Shown in pieces: positions 44,244 to 52,677 of a stretch of DNA of 64,000 nt. A program made the position numbers and the translations under genes. Position 1 is the first letter of the stretch. The number at the start of each line of letters is the position of its first letter. Origin of the DNA: JBJHBP01 sp050485685 (GTDB lineage Bacteria; Pseudomonadota; Gammaproteobacteria; Steroidobacterales; Rariloculaceae); the NCBI GenBank assembly GCA_050485685.1, contig JBJHBW010000004.1, forward strand, positions 62,001-126,000. Direction: 5' to 3'. The notes beneath the pieces are model-generated. The model was not told the DNA's origin. It ran no database searches and saw only the letters and a program-made list of their open reading frames with translations.

Positions 44244-47066
44244 TCAAAGCGCGTCGAGCAGCGTCAGCGCCTTCTCGCGGTTCGAAAATTCCCCACCCTC
44301 TGCAAGGATACGCTGGAGCAAGGCTCGCGCCTCGTCCCGCTCACCCGCTTGAGCTAGCCCGAAAGCCAGATGGTACTGAATATCAGCTGCGTCGGGCGCA
44401 CCGTTGGCAGCGCGGCGCAGAAAAACCAGCGCGTCGTCCACGGCCCCTCGATGCAGCAGCACCCAGCCATAGGTGTTCAGCACCGGGGGCGCCTCGGGCG
44501 CAAGCTCGTGGGCTCGGCGAGCATAGTCGAGGGCGCGCTCACCGCCACCCTCGTTGAGCAGCCACGCTGCATTGTTCAGCGCCACGACATTTTCGGCCTC
44601 CAGGTCGATTACTCTTTCGTAAGCTTCCAGTGCCGGCCCGGCGCTACCCGTTGCCTGGTGGTAGTCGGCCAGCAGCAGCCAGGCCCGACCATCATCCGGC
44701 GCAGACATCAGCCAGCGTTCAAGGGGCCGCGCGGCGTTTTCCAGTCCCGCCAACCGATGCGCACGATGGCTGGCCAGAGCAAGCTCGAAAGACGGATCAA
44801 TTGAGTAAGCCTGGTCGTAAAGCGGTACGGCACGTTCCGGATCACCAGATTCGAAGACGACTGCTGCTTCGATCGCATAACCGTCCGGGAGGTTCGGGAA
44901 GTCCGCCTGGAGCCGTTGCGCCACGCGGCGGGCGGCGTCCAGATTGCCGGCCCGGTATTCCGCCTGAGCCAGTTCGATGCGCAGCGACGGAACTCCCGGC
45001 GCGAGTTCGACTGCGCGGCCAAGAGCATTAGCGGAAGCCTGCAGATTACCGGCATCCCGCTCGGCGCGGGCCAGTGCGTACCAGTAGTCGGCACGACCGA
45101 GCTGCCTATCGGTAGCGGCGCGAAGATCGGCGAGCCCGCGCTCGGACTCTTCCTGCTCGAGCGCCACAAGACCCGACAACATCAGGGCTGGTCCACTGTC
45201 CGGAGCCAGCGCGAGTGCCCTGTCGCTCGCAGCTCGAGCGGCGGCCGCGTCGCCGACGGCAAGATTCAACTGACCGAGAAGCAGCAAAGGTGCAAGCTCG
45301 TTCGGCGCGACCTCGGCCGCCGTGCCGGCAAAGCCCAGCGCTTCGTCCATTGCCTGTTCGATCGCGGCGATTCCTGCAAGCCCGAGCCAGCCGCGAAACT
45401 CTTCGCTGGAATGCGTCACAACCGATTGATATGCGCTTCGCGCCTGCACAAGGTCTCCGGATGCCCTGGCGACGCCCGCGAGCGCCAACTGCGCTGCAAC
45501 ATGGGCCGGATTCGATTGCACCGCCCGCTCCAGTTCGACCCGCGCGTTGTCTCTGTCTCCGGCGGCGTACAGGAACAACGCAACGCCGACCCGCACGTCG
45601 ATGTCATCGGGCTCCAGCGCCAGCAGCTCGCGAGCGCGGGTTCGGGCAGCATCGGCATCGACAGCACCGGCGAACAGTCCGGTCGCGACCTCGACCACTC
45701 TGCCCGTTGCTTCACCGAGCGAGCTCGAAAACAATCCGGACGCGTCGACCGGGCGGTCCACAGCCAGATATCCTCGAGCGAGCTGCAACTGCAGTCCGAT
45801 GTCGCCCGGCAGAATCTGCGCCGCTCGCTCGAGCAGCGGTACGCCCTGCTGCGGCTCGCCGGCCTCGACATGCAACACGCCGCGCAGTGCCAGCAGCGCT
45901 GGATCGGAATCCGAGCCCCGCGCCTGCCGCAGCGCTTCAAGTGCTGCCTGCGGACGTCCCTGCCGGCGACGAGTCTCGGCCAGGAGGCGCGCAGCAAGGC
46001 TGTCGCCCGGCTGCAGATTCAGCGCTGCAAGGAGCTGTTGTTCGGCCTGCCCGAGATTGAGCAATCTGAGGCTGTTCATGCCCAGCATTACCCGTGCCTG
46101 AGGATTATCTGGCACCTCCGCAACAGCGCTCTGGAGGCTGACATCCGCTTCCCTGTAGCGACCACGTGCATGCAATGCCACACCGTCGAGATAATGGGAA
46201 ACGGCCGATCCCGGCGCACGCGTGCGGGCTAGAGCAACCGTCTCCTCCAGCTCATCGAAACGACCCAGCGTTAACTGCAATTGACCGAGAGCAAAAAGAT
46301 TGGCGGCTTCGCGTTGCGTCACGACGCGATCGGTCATGCGCTGAGCCGCTTGTTTCAGATCCTGCTCCGCAGCGGCAAGATTAAGCGAACGCAGATGCAC
46401 GCGCCCACGAACCAGCCAGGCTTCCGCGCGACCTGGATCAAGCGCGATGGCACGACTGGCACGCGCGTGCGCCTCATCGAGCGAACCGCCCGCTTCGGCC
46501 GCAGCTGCGAGACCCACGAGGGCCCGGTAGGACTCTGCAGCCAGCTCTTCCTCCGCATCGTCACCCATTGCCTGCAGAAACGCAGCGTATGCTGCGGCCG
46601 TCTCTCCGAGTGCCAGCTGCGCTTCACCGCGAGCGGTCCACCAGTCGCCATCGCGTCGGTCCGAGGACACGTTATCGAGGATTTCCAGGGCCTGCCTCGG
46701 GCGGCCGGTCTGAATCAGCGCAGCCGAATGTGTAATTGCGAACTCGCCGAGCTCAGCTCCGAGACTTGCTGCGCGCGTGAACTCTGCCGCCGCCACGTCG
46801 AAATCGCCCAGCTCTACTGACACCCGCGCCAGCAAGACTCTGGCATCCAGATGATCCGGCAGTTGCTGAAGAACGTTCCGCAATTCAATCGCCGCGACGC
46901 GATAATTGCCCTCCTGGAACTGAGCTTCGGCGCGCACAAATCGCTCAGCGGGGGGTTCCGGCGCGCACGCCGCAAGTACGCCGAAAAGCGCCACGAGGCC
47001 CCAGCCGGCGCGCGCTGAACCGGGCTGCTCGCCAGAGCGTTTGAGCGGACCCGAGACTGCGGGCAT
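44244..47066 (-). CDS. prsT: PEP-CTERM-system TPR lipoprotein PrsT
   Basis: Protein of 940 residues. The lipobox LFGVLAAC has its cysteine at position 34. The rest is about 22-25 tetratricopeptide units, seen as repeated A-x-x-L-x-x-L/A-P-D blocks, for example ARGEAQLALGETAAAYAAF and LNTYGWVLLHRGAVDDAL. Such proteins are large periplasmic or outer-membrane scaffolds in exosortase A loci, comparable to AlgK or BcsC. ATG 47066 has GGAGG seven bases upstream. The long antisense frames across it are shadows of its high GC content. Confidence 0.93.
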   Translation of the reverse strand: MPAVSGPLKRSGEQPGSARAGWGLVALFGVLAACAPEPPAERFVRAEAQFQEGNYRVAAIELRNVLQQLPDHLDARVLLARVSVELGDFDVAAAEFTRAASLGAELGEFAITHSAALIQTGRPRQALEILDNVSSDRRDGDWWTARGEAQLALGETAAAYAAFLQAMGDDAEEELAAESYRALVGLAAAAEAGGSLDEAHARASRAIALDPGRAEAWLVRGRVHLRSLNLAAAEQDLKQAAQRMTDRVVTQREAANLFALGQLQLTLGRFDELEETVALARTRAPGSAVSHYLDGVALHARGRYREADVSLQSAVAEVPDNPQARVMLGMNSLRLLNLGQAEQQLLAALNLQPGDSLAARLLAETRRRQGRPQAALEALRQARGSDSDPALLALRGVLHVEAGEPQQGVPLLERAAQILPGDIGLQLQLARGYLAVDRPVDASGLFSSSLGEATGRVVEVATGLFAGAVDADAARTRARELLALEPDDIDVRVGVALFLYAAGDRDNARVELERAVQSNPAHVAAQLALAGVARASGDLVQARSAYQSVVTHSSEEFRGWLGLAGIAAIEQAMDEALGFAGTAAEVAPNELAPLLLLGQLNLAVGDAAAARAASDRALALAPDSGPALMLSGLVALEQEESERGLADLRAATDRQLGRADYWYALARAERDAGNLQASANALGRAVELAPGVPSLRIELAQAEYRAGNLDAARRVAQRLQADFPNLPDGYAIEAAVVFESGDPERAVPLYDQAYSIDPSFELALASHRAHRLAGLENAARPLERWLMSAPDDGRAWLLLADYHQATGSAGPALEAYERVIDLEAENVVALNNAAWLLNEGGGERALDYARRAHELAPEAPPVLNTYGWVLLHRGAVDDALVFLRRAANGAPDAADIQYHLAFGLAQAGERDEARALLQRILAEGGEFSNREKALTLLDAL

Positions 47067-47180
47067 GGGTTAAACCTCCATTTGAGGCAACAGTGTACAT
47101 CGGCGCCGCACCCCGGCCCACGGGCGACATCACAAAAATGAACCCGCTTCAGGCAGCAAACCTCGCCTGCCGGGCTCTGC

Positions 47181-49229
47181 TCATTGCTCTCCGTCCTGCT
47201 CCGCCACGACGTCCAGCGGCAATCGTATGTGGAACGTGGTGCCACGTCCGGGCGTACTGCGGACCTGCACGTCCCCGCCCGCCATTCTCACCAGATCGCG
47301 TACCTGATAGACACCGATCCCCATACCGTCGGCACCCTTTGTACTACCGAAAGGACGAAACAGGTGATCTCGGATGAACGCGGCATCCATCCCTTCTCCG
47401 GTATCAGCCACGAGGATCGACGCTTCACTGGCCGTCGTTTCAAGAGCCACGTCGATACGTCCTTCAGGGGGTGTAGCATCCTGGGCGTTCCGTATCAGGT
47501 GCGTGAACACACTGCTCAGACTGTCGCGATCCATGCGCACCCACACGGCGAAGTCACAGTTGATCAAGCTCGGGACAGGCAGACGATCAGAACAGGCCGA
47601 CCGCACCTCGATGAGAACCTTGGACGCATCGGCCCGACTCGTAACCCTGGATCGCAAAGAACCGCTGCGCAACTGACCGACCACCTTCTTCATCCGCTCG
47701 ACGCCGGACCGAACAGTCTCGATCGCATCCCGGAAAAACTCGGGGCGATGCCCGAAACGCTGGGCGTTCTTGACTACCAGTTCCTGCTGGGCGATCAGGT
47801 TCTTCAGATCATGCATAAGAAAGGTCGACAACTTATTCATGGCTTCGAACTGGCGCGTTTCGCTCAACTGCTCCTGCGCAAGCGCCTGCGCAAAGAACGC
47901 AGCGAACTGCTTGCCGGCGGTTTTCAGAATGTCGTGATCGTCGAAATTCAGATCGCCGACAGCCGAGGACTTCTCCAGCACGACGAATCCCTGCAGGCTG
48001 CCACGACAGTCCAGCGGCACAATTAGCGCCTTCGCCGGCAGCAAGCCGGAATCGGGCGCACCAAACGCATTGTCGTAATGGTCGGGGGCGCGAGCATACT
48101 GCTCGCTGTCGATCACCCAGCCGCGTGACGCGAGGAAGCTCACCATCGGATGCTCAGCGTCGAACCGAACATCGTCGCGTTCGGTATCGGGCATGGACAT
48201 CAGCCAGTCATAGTGCCGACCGTCGCGGGTCATCCACAAGTTCCCGCGCGTACTGCCAACAATGCGTGCAATACCCTCGAGGCCAGCCCGCGCCAATGTC
48301 TTTGTGTCACGGCCCCGAGCCAGCAGATCAGTGAGGCGAAGCCACTCGCTGCGGTAGTCATACTTGCTGCGAAAAAAGTTCTTGACGAGAAAGACGCGAA
48401 ACCGCGCGCGCAGGTTGCGCGAAAACAGCACCACGGCCAGCACCAGTCCTGCTGCTATTAGAAAAATCAGCTCCAGCAGCACGCTCCACTCGCCGCCAAT
48501 CGCCCGAAGCGGGTAGGCTATCAGCGCCATCGCCACCAGGTACGCACCAACCGCGAGCAGCGTAGCGGTATAGAACACAACATGGCGCGACACATACGGT
48601 CCCTGCTCCCACTCGGGTTGCAGGCGCAGACCCAGCACGAACAATGGCGAAACCGCAGCAACAAGCACGCCTCTGCTCTCCCACAGGATCTGCAAGAGGC
48701 CACCGAGCAGAACGGCGTGGGAATACACGAACAGGTTCAACGCGAACAAAGCGCCTATCGCGGTACACAGCAGAGTCAATGACCTGCGTTGGTCTTGCTG
48801 CGCATTGCGATAAACCTGCTCGACGGCCAACAGACCTATCGCCGCCATCAGAACGAGCGCAAGATAACCTGTGTGCCCCAGGTCAACAGTGGACGAAGCG
48901 ATGACGACCACACACAGGAGCAACGACGCTCCGCCCAGTCTTCGGCTGAGCTGGTTGCCGGGAGCGCCCTCCGGGCGCGTGAGGAACGCCAGCGCTGCGA
49001 TCGTCCAAATCAGACTGTGCACCGCATCAATCGACGCGACCAACCCGACCGCCATCCCGTCCCTGTCGGCCGCCAGCAAAACTGCAACAGCCCAGACCGT
49101 GGTGACCGCTACCGCAGCGACACACCAGCGCGTCGGCCGGCCCTGAGGCCGACCGAGCAGAAGAATCACCGCGACAACGCCGTAGGCAAGTGCGCAGACT
49201 GCGTAACTGGCGGTGCCAAACCACGACAT
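47181..49229 (-). CDS. prsK: PEP-CTERM-system sensor histidine kinase PrsK
   Basis: Protein of 682 residues. About eight TM helices fill residues 1-275, then a GAF-like domain (LTDLLARGRDTKTLARA to FVVLEKSS), then a dimerisation and phosphoacceptor region with FLMHDLKNLIAQQ (His473). The ATPase part has the N box HLIRNAQDAT (Asn581), ADTGEGM and the GIGVYQVRD glycine box. In known systems PrsK signals to PrsR, a sigma-54 activator. No response regulator gene lies next to it or elsewhere in the window. Confidence 0.93.
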   Translation of the reverse strand: MSWFGTASYAVCALAYGVVAVILLLGRPQGRPTRWCVAAVAVTTVWAVAVLLAADRDGMAVGLVASIDAVHSLIWTIAALAFLTRPEGAPGNQLSRRLGGASLLLCVVVIASSTVDLGHTGYLALVLMAAIGLLAVEQVYRNAQQDQRRSLTLLCTAIGALFALNLFVYSHAVLLGGLLQILWESRGVLVAAVSPLFVLGLRLQPEWEQGPYVSRHVVFYTATLLAVGAYLVAMALIAYPLRAIGGEWSVLLELIFLIAAGLVLAVVLFSRNLRARFRVFLVKNFFRSKYDYRSEWLRLTDLLARGRDTKTLARAGLEGIARIVGSTRGNLWMTRDGRHYDWLMSMPDTERDDVRFDAEHPMVSFLASRGWVIDSEQYARAPDHYDNAFGAPDSGLLPAKALIVPLDCRGSLQGFVVLEKSSAVGDLNFDDHDILKTAGKQFAAFFAQALAQEQLSETRQFEAMNKLSTFLMHDLKNLIAQQELVVKNAQRFGHRPEFFRDAIETVRSGVERMKKVVGQLRSGSLRSRVTSRADASKVLIEVRSACSDRLPVPSLINCDFAVWVRMDRDSLSSVFTHLIRNAQDATPPEGRIDVALETTASEASILVADTGEGMDAAFIRDHLFRPFGSTKGADGMGIGVYQVRDLVRMAGGDVQVRSTPGRGTTFHIRLPLDVVAEQDGEQ

Positions 49230-49273
49230 GTCGATGTCATGCCTCGATGATGAGCGAGCGGCTTATGCGTCGA

Positions 49274-50602
49274 TTACACGAGACCGCGGCCGATCGCATA
49301 ATAATCTATGCCCCTGTGTGCGAGCGCTTCCGGGTCGTAGAGGTTTCGTCCATCGAAAATGACGGGCTTCCTGAGCGCGCTGGCGATCTTGTCGAAATCC
49401 GGACTTCGAAACTCGCGCCACTCGGTCACGATGACGAGCGCATCGGCCCCGGCGAGCGCATCATCAGCATTCTCACAAAGCACCAGGTCCTCACGATCGC
49501 CATAAATGTGACTCGCTTGCCGGTTCGCCACGGGATCGTACGCACGCACGCGTGCTCCAGCCGACCAGAGCGCCTCCATCAGGACGCGACTCGAGGCTTC
49601 ACGCATGTCGTCCGTATTGGGCTTGAACGCAAGCCCCCAGATCGCGATCACCTTGTCAGCCAGGTTCCCGCCAAAGTAGCTATCGATCTTACTGAACAAC
49701 ACCTTTTTCTGCCGATCGTTGACATTGTTCACCGCACGAAGAATCTCAGCGTCAAAGTTCGTCCCGGCTGCGGACGCCGCCAGCGCCTTCACGTCCTTGG
49801 GAAAGCAGGAGCCGCCGTATCCGCATCCGGGGTAGATGAATTCGTAGCCAATGCGGGGATCTGACCCGATACCGATCCTTACCTGCTCGATGTCCGCTCC
49901 CAGCCGCTCGGCGAGGTTAGCCAGCTCGTTCATGAAGCTGATCTTGGTGGCCAGCATCGCGTTGGCCGCGTACTTGGTGAGTTCGGCCGAACGCACACCC
50001 ATTACGATAAACCGGTCGTGGTTGCGGTTGAACGGTTCGTACAGGGTGCGCAGCAGTTCGGCAGTGCGTGGATTATCGGTACCGACGATGATCCGGTCGG
50101 GTTTGACGAAGTCTTCTATCGCCGCGCCCTCCTTGAGAAACTCCGGGTTGGAGACTACGTCGAACTCGGCCGGCATCGTGCGACGATCCAGCGCAGCGCG
50201 GATTTCCGCGTGCACGGCATCGGCTGTGCCCACCGGCACCGTGGACTTGTTTACGACGATGCGATAGTCGTCAAGGTGCTCGCCTATGCTGCGCGCAACG
50301 GTCAGGACGTGACTCAGATCCGCAGAACCGTCCTCGTCCGGTGGCGTCCCGACGGCAATGAACTGGAACAGGCCGTGTGCGACGCCGGCGGCCGCGTCAG
50401 TGGTAAAACTGATGCGCCCCGCCTTACGAGCGTTATGGAGTAACTCCTCAAGTCCGGGCTCGAAAATAGGCACATCGCCGGCGTTCAGGCGCTCGACCTT
50501 GCGTTCATCCACGTCCACGCACAGCACATGGTTGCCTGCGTCTGCAAAGCAGGCACCGGTTACCAGGCCCACGTAACCCGAACCGTAGATCGTCACTCGC
50601 AT
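49274..50602 (-). CDS. ugd: UDP-glucose 6-dehydrogenase
   Basis: Protein of 442 residues that converts UDP-glucose to UDP-glucuronate with two NAD. It has the Rossmann motif IYGSGYVGLVTG, NKSTVPVGT, ELTKYAANAMLATKISFMNE, and the catalytic Cys266 in GCGYGGSCFPKD. Length is typical. GGAGG precedes ATG 50602 by nine bases. It is followed by prsK, 44 bases away. Its product could feed the EPS together with the amidation and acetylation enzymes. Confidence 0.95.
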   Translation of the reverse strand: MRVTIYGSGYVGLVTGACFADAGNHVLCVDVDERKVERLNAGDVPIFEPGLEELLHNARKAGRISFTTDAAAGVAHGLFQFIAVGTPPDEDGSADLSHVLTVARSIGEHLDDYRIVVNKSTVPVGTADAVHAEIRAALDRRTMPAEFDVVSNPEFLKEGAAIEDFVKPDRIIVGTDNPRTAELLRTLYEPFNRNHDRFIVMGVRSAELTKYAANAMLATKISFMNELANLAERLGADIEQVRIGIGSDPRIGYEFIYPGCGYGGSCFPKDVKALAASAAGTNFDAEILRAVNNVNDRQKKVLFSKIDSYFGGNLADKVIAIWGLAFKPNTDDMREASSRVLMEALWSAGARVRAYDPVANRQASHIYGDREDLVLCENADDALAGADALVIVTEWREFRSPDFDKIASALRKPVIFDGRNLYDPEALAHRGIDYYAIGRGLV

Positions 50603-51185
50603 TCCTTGGAACCTCCGAAAATTGCAGTGCGTAGGCTACTACAGGGTCGGCACGGAAACAGGAGTCAGTTCCGGTTTCTGTCGTCTGATTGAGGGCCTGA
50701 AAGGCCTCAATCCAGGGCCCCATAACATTGTGAGAACGGAATGCATACGCCGAGAACCTCTACCGGGCCGCAGCGGGTCACGATGGTGCGCACAATCGAA
50801 CCCAACAAGTCGTTACATCCGTGTCTGTATTCAGCGACAGCGGCTCATTGACGGGTGAGCGCCAGTCTGACGCCGAGGTGGCGGGCGCGGGTCTGTGCAG
50901 TGAGAACCGCGGAAAACTTCAATGTCCGCGCATAATCCGCTGCAGAAAGACCGCCTAACCAAATGAATCTGTGGAACTGAAACGGAGGCGCTAAGTTGCC
51001 TCTGATATGCGAGCAGGCTCGCAGCAAAAAAACGAGTTAGCAGAACCCCGAAAGTCCCATGCGCACGCAATCATACATAACACGAACAGGGGTTGCTGCG
51101 CGCGTCGGTAATTACCGACAGTTCCAGGACTAGGCCGTCACCGGAGGAATTCTTAAGCGATTGTTCCAAATCTGTTTTTTTAACA
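50603..51185. other. Long intergenic region upstream of ugd
   Basis: Nearly 600 bases without a convincing gene. A hairpin at 50688-50711 (ATTGAGGGCCT / AGGCCTCAAT, one bulged G, loop GAA) lies about 85 bases upstream of ugd and could be an operator or a leader structure. No clear -10/-35 pair is seen. The right part leads to the sigma-54 site at 51186. Confidence 0.4.
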
Positions 51186-51201
51186 TGGCACCAATCTTGC
51201 T
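51186..51201 (+). promoter_or_regulatory. Sigma-54 promoter upstream of riboswitch 1
   Basis: TGGCACCAATCTTGCT matches the sigma-54 consensus with GG (51187-51188), ten bases, and GC (51199-51200). Transcription would start near 51212, about 50 bases before the c-di-GMP riboswitch. An activator such as PrsR would be needed. Confidence 0.75.
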
Positions 51202-51257
51202 TTAACTACAATGCGAACGAGATCACATTAATCCGCCTACGGATAGATTTGCATAAT

Positions 51258-51365
51258 GCAGAAGCTGACAAAGGCAAATTCACCGAAAGGTGAAGACGCA
51301 AAGCCACCGGTCTAAGGGACGTTATATTTCGTGAGTCCTATTGACAGCGGGGTTGCCGGCAGAAC
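51258..51365 (+). ncRNA. c-di-GMP-I (GEMM) riboswitch 1
   Basis: The class I consensus is seen in order: GACAAAGGCAAA (51267-51278), a P2 hairpin TCACC-GAAA-GGTGA with GNRA tetraloop (51280-51293), the invariant GACGCAAAGCC (51295-51305), ACCGGTCTAAGGG with the P3 stem, and the closing GCGGGGTTGCCGGC near 51347-51360. Just after it, CCGC/GCGG with TTTT (51366-51386) may be a terminator serving as expression platform. It lies about 170 bases before the lipoprotein ATG. Confidence 0.9.
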
Positions 51366-51534
51366 CGCAGTGCATTCGCGGCCTTTTCGGGCGCATAGAT
51401 GCTTGTGGCCTCACCAGAACGGCAACCGTGCGAGTCCGGATGGTTGCCCTCCGAGATCTGCCTTTATCAGTAACACGCACACGATGCGGGTGTATCGCCT
51501 GTGCATGTAACGGAACACTGACAGGAACTGAAGA

Positions 51535-52269
51535 ATGCTGCCAAACCTGGATTCTCGTGAATCTCCAAACTGGCTGATCCTCTTGATCATCGCCGCCGTG
51601 CTTCTGCTGGCTGGCTGTGGCGACAGCGACGATGATGCCGGCAGCAGCAATCCTCCGCCCGCTTCGAGCAACCCTCCGCCTACCTCGAGCAATCCGCCGC
51701 CCCCGAACAACCCAGCGCCGCCGGCCGCACCGCTGACGATCAACGGCGCTCCGGCCGGCAACGTTCTGGTGGGCAACAGCTACAGTTTCACGCCATCTGT
51801 CAGCGGTTCGAACGGCGCAACGTTAACGTATGCGATCACCAACCGGCCCGGCTGGACGCAGTTCAACCCGTCGACCGGGCGGCTGAGCGGCACGCCGGGC
51901 GATGGCGACGTCGGTACCTACAGCAATATTGTGATCAGCGTAAGCGACGGTTCGACGACCGCGAGCATGTCCTCGTTCAGCATTGCGGTGGTCGCTACCG
52001 CCGTCGGCTCTGCCACGTTGTCCTGGACCCCACCCACCCAGCGTGAAGACGGCACGCACCTGCCAGTCAACGAGCTTGGCGGCTATCGAATCTACTGGGG
52101 CACATCGCCGAATCAGCTCAACCAGTCCGTGACGCTGAACGGCCCCAGCCTGACAACCTACGTGGTCGAACCGCTCACGCCGAACACCTGGTACTTCGCG
52201 ATCACCGCCCTCGACACGTCGGGCCTTGAGAGCACGCGTTCCGACATTGCCACCAAGTCCATCCTCTAG
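51535..52269 (+). CDS. Ig-like/FN3 lipoprotein under riboswitch 1
   Basis: Protein of 244 residues. The lipobox is VLLLAGC with Cys28, then a Ser/Pro tether with three NPPP units (about 34-66), a He_PIG-type Ig-like domain (about 67-155: NSYSFTPSVSGSNGATLTY, NPSTGRLSGTPGDGDVG) and a fibronectin type III domain (GSATLSWTPPTQREDGT, YRIYWGTSPNQL, TPNTWYFAITALD). These folds bind surfaces or polysaccharides. It is closely related to the protein at 52678. AGGA precedes ATG 51535. Likely an outer-membrane anchored matrix or adhesion protein controlled by c-di-GMP. Confidence 0.85.
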   Translation: MLPNLDSRESPNWLILLIIAAVLLLAGCGDSDDDAGSSNPPPASSNPPPTSSNPPPPNNPAPPAAPLTINGAPAGNVLVGNSYSFTPSVSGSNGATLTYAITNRPGWTQFNPSTGRLSGTPGDGDVGTYSNIVISVSDGSTTASMSSFSIAVVATAVGSATLSWTPPTQREDGTHLPVNELGGYRIYWGTSPNQLNQSVTLNGPSLTTYVVEPLTPNTWYFAITALDTSGLESTRSDIATKSIL

Positions 52270-52442
52270 ATGCTCAGGGCCGGACCACGAAACGGGAACA
52301 CAATTTTATGAATTCCACAGACTTTCCTCAGCGAATCAGGCTGTTTTGGGCGATTGCAAGGCTTGAATCGAGCTGAAAAACATGTTTCCCGCGGCCGAAT
52401 CGGCCGCAGGCCGACCAAGGAGTTTAAGCACCGCAGAATCGT
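52270..52442. other. Short intergenic region with a GC palindrome
   Basis: GCGGCCGA (52391-52398) and TCGGCCGC (52400-52407) form a perfect 8-bp inverted repeat with a one-base spacer, about 40 bases before riboswitch 2. No T-tract follows. No sigma-54 motif comparable to 51186 was found here, so the second unit may be transcribed from another promoter or from upstream. Confidence 0.45.
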
Positions 52443-52540
52443 AACGCGCTGACAAAGGCAAACTCACCGGGAGGTGAGGACGCAAAGCCTCCGGTCCACA
52501 GGAACTCGCTCCCTGGATAGCGGGGCTGCCGGCGACGCAA
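52443..52540 (+). ncRNA. c-di-GMP-I (GEMM) riboswitch 2
   Basis: Same order as riboswitch 1: GACAAAGGCAAACTCACC (from 52451), GNRA loop GGGA closed by TCACC/GGTGA, GACGCAAAGCC, TCCGGTCC, then GCGGGGCTGCCGGC. A strong hairpin GATGAGACG/CGTCTCGTC (52551-52559 and 52573-52581) follows, without a T-tract, and may be part of the expression platform. The lipoprotein ATG is about 140 bases downstream. Confidence 0.9.
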
Positions 52541-52677
52541 GCACCCGGTCGATGAGACGACCGCCTCGAGCGCGTCTCGTCGCATGTAACCGCCTTTGTC
52601 TTTGTGCTGCGTGCACGCGGCAGACAGCCGACCCGACATCAGTACGGCTGAGTCGGGCGCAGACAGGGGCAAAATGC

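Noticed and set aside
45215..46060. Long plus-strand frames across prsT
   Set aside because: They are antisense shadows of the TPR gene's high GC content and carry no domain signature or ribosome site.
52330..52360. Sigma-54 promoter before riboswitch 2
   Set aside because: A TGG and GGC pair is present at 10-base spacing, but the -12 element lacks TTGC.
52474..52677. N-terminal extension of the second lipoprotein
   Set aside because: It would be translated from the riboswitch and lacks a signal peptide; ATG 52678 starts a proper lipoprotein signal.
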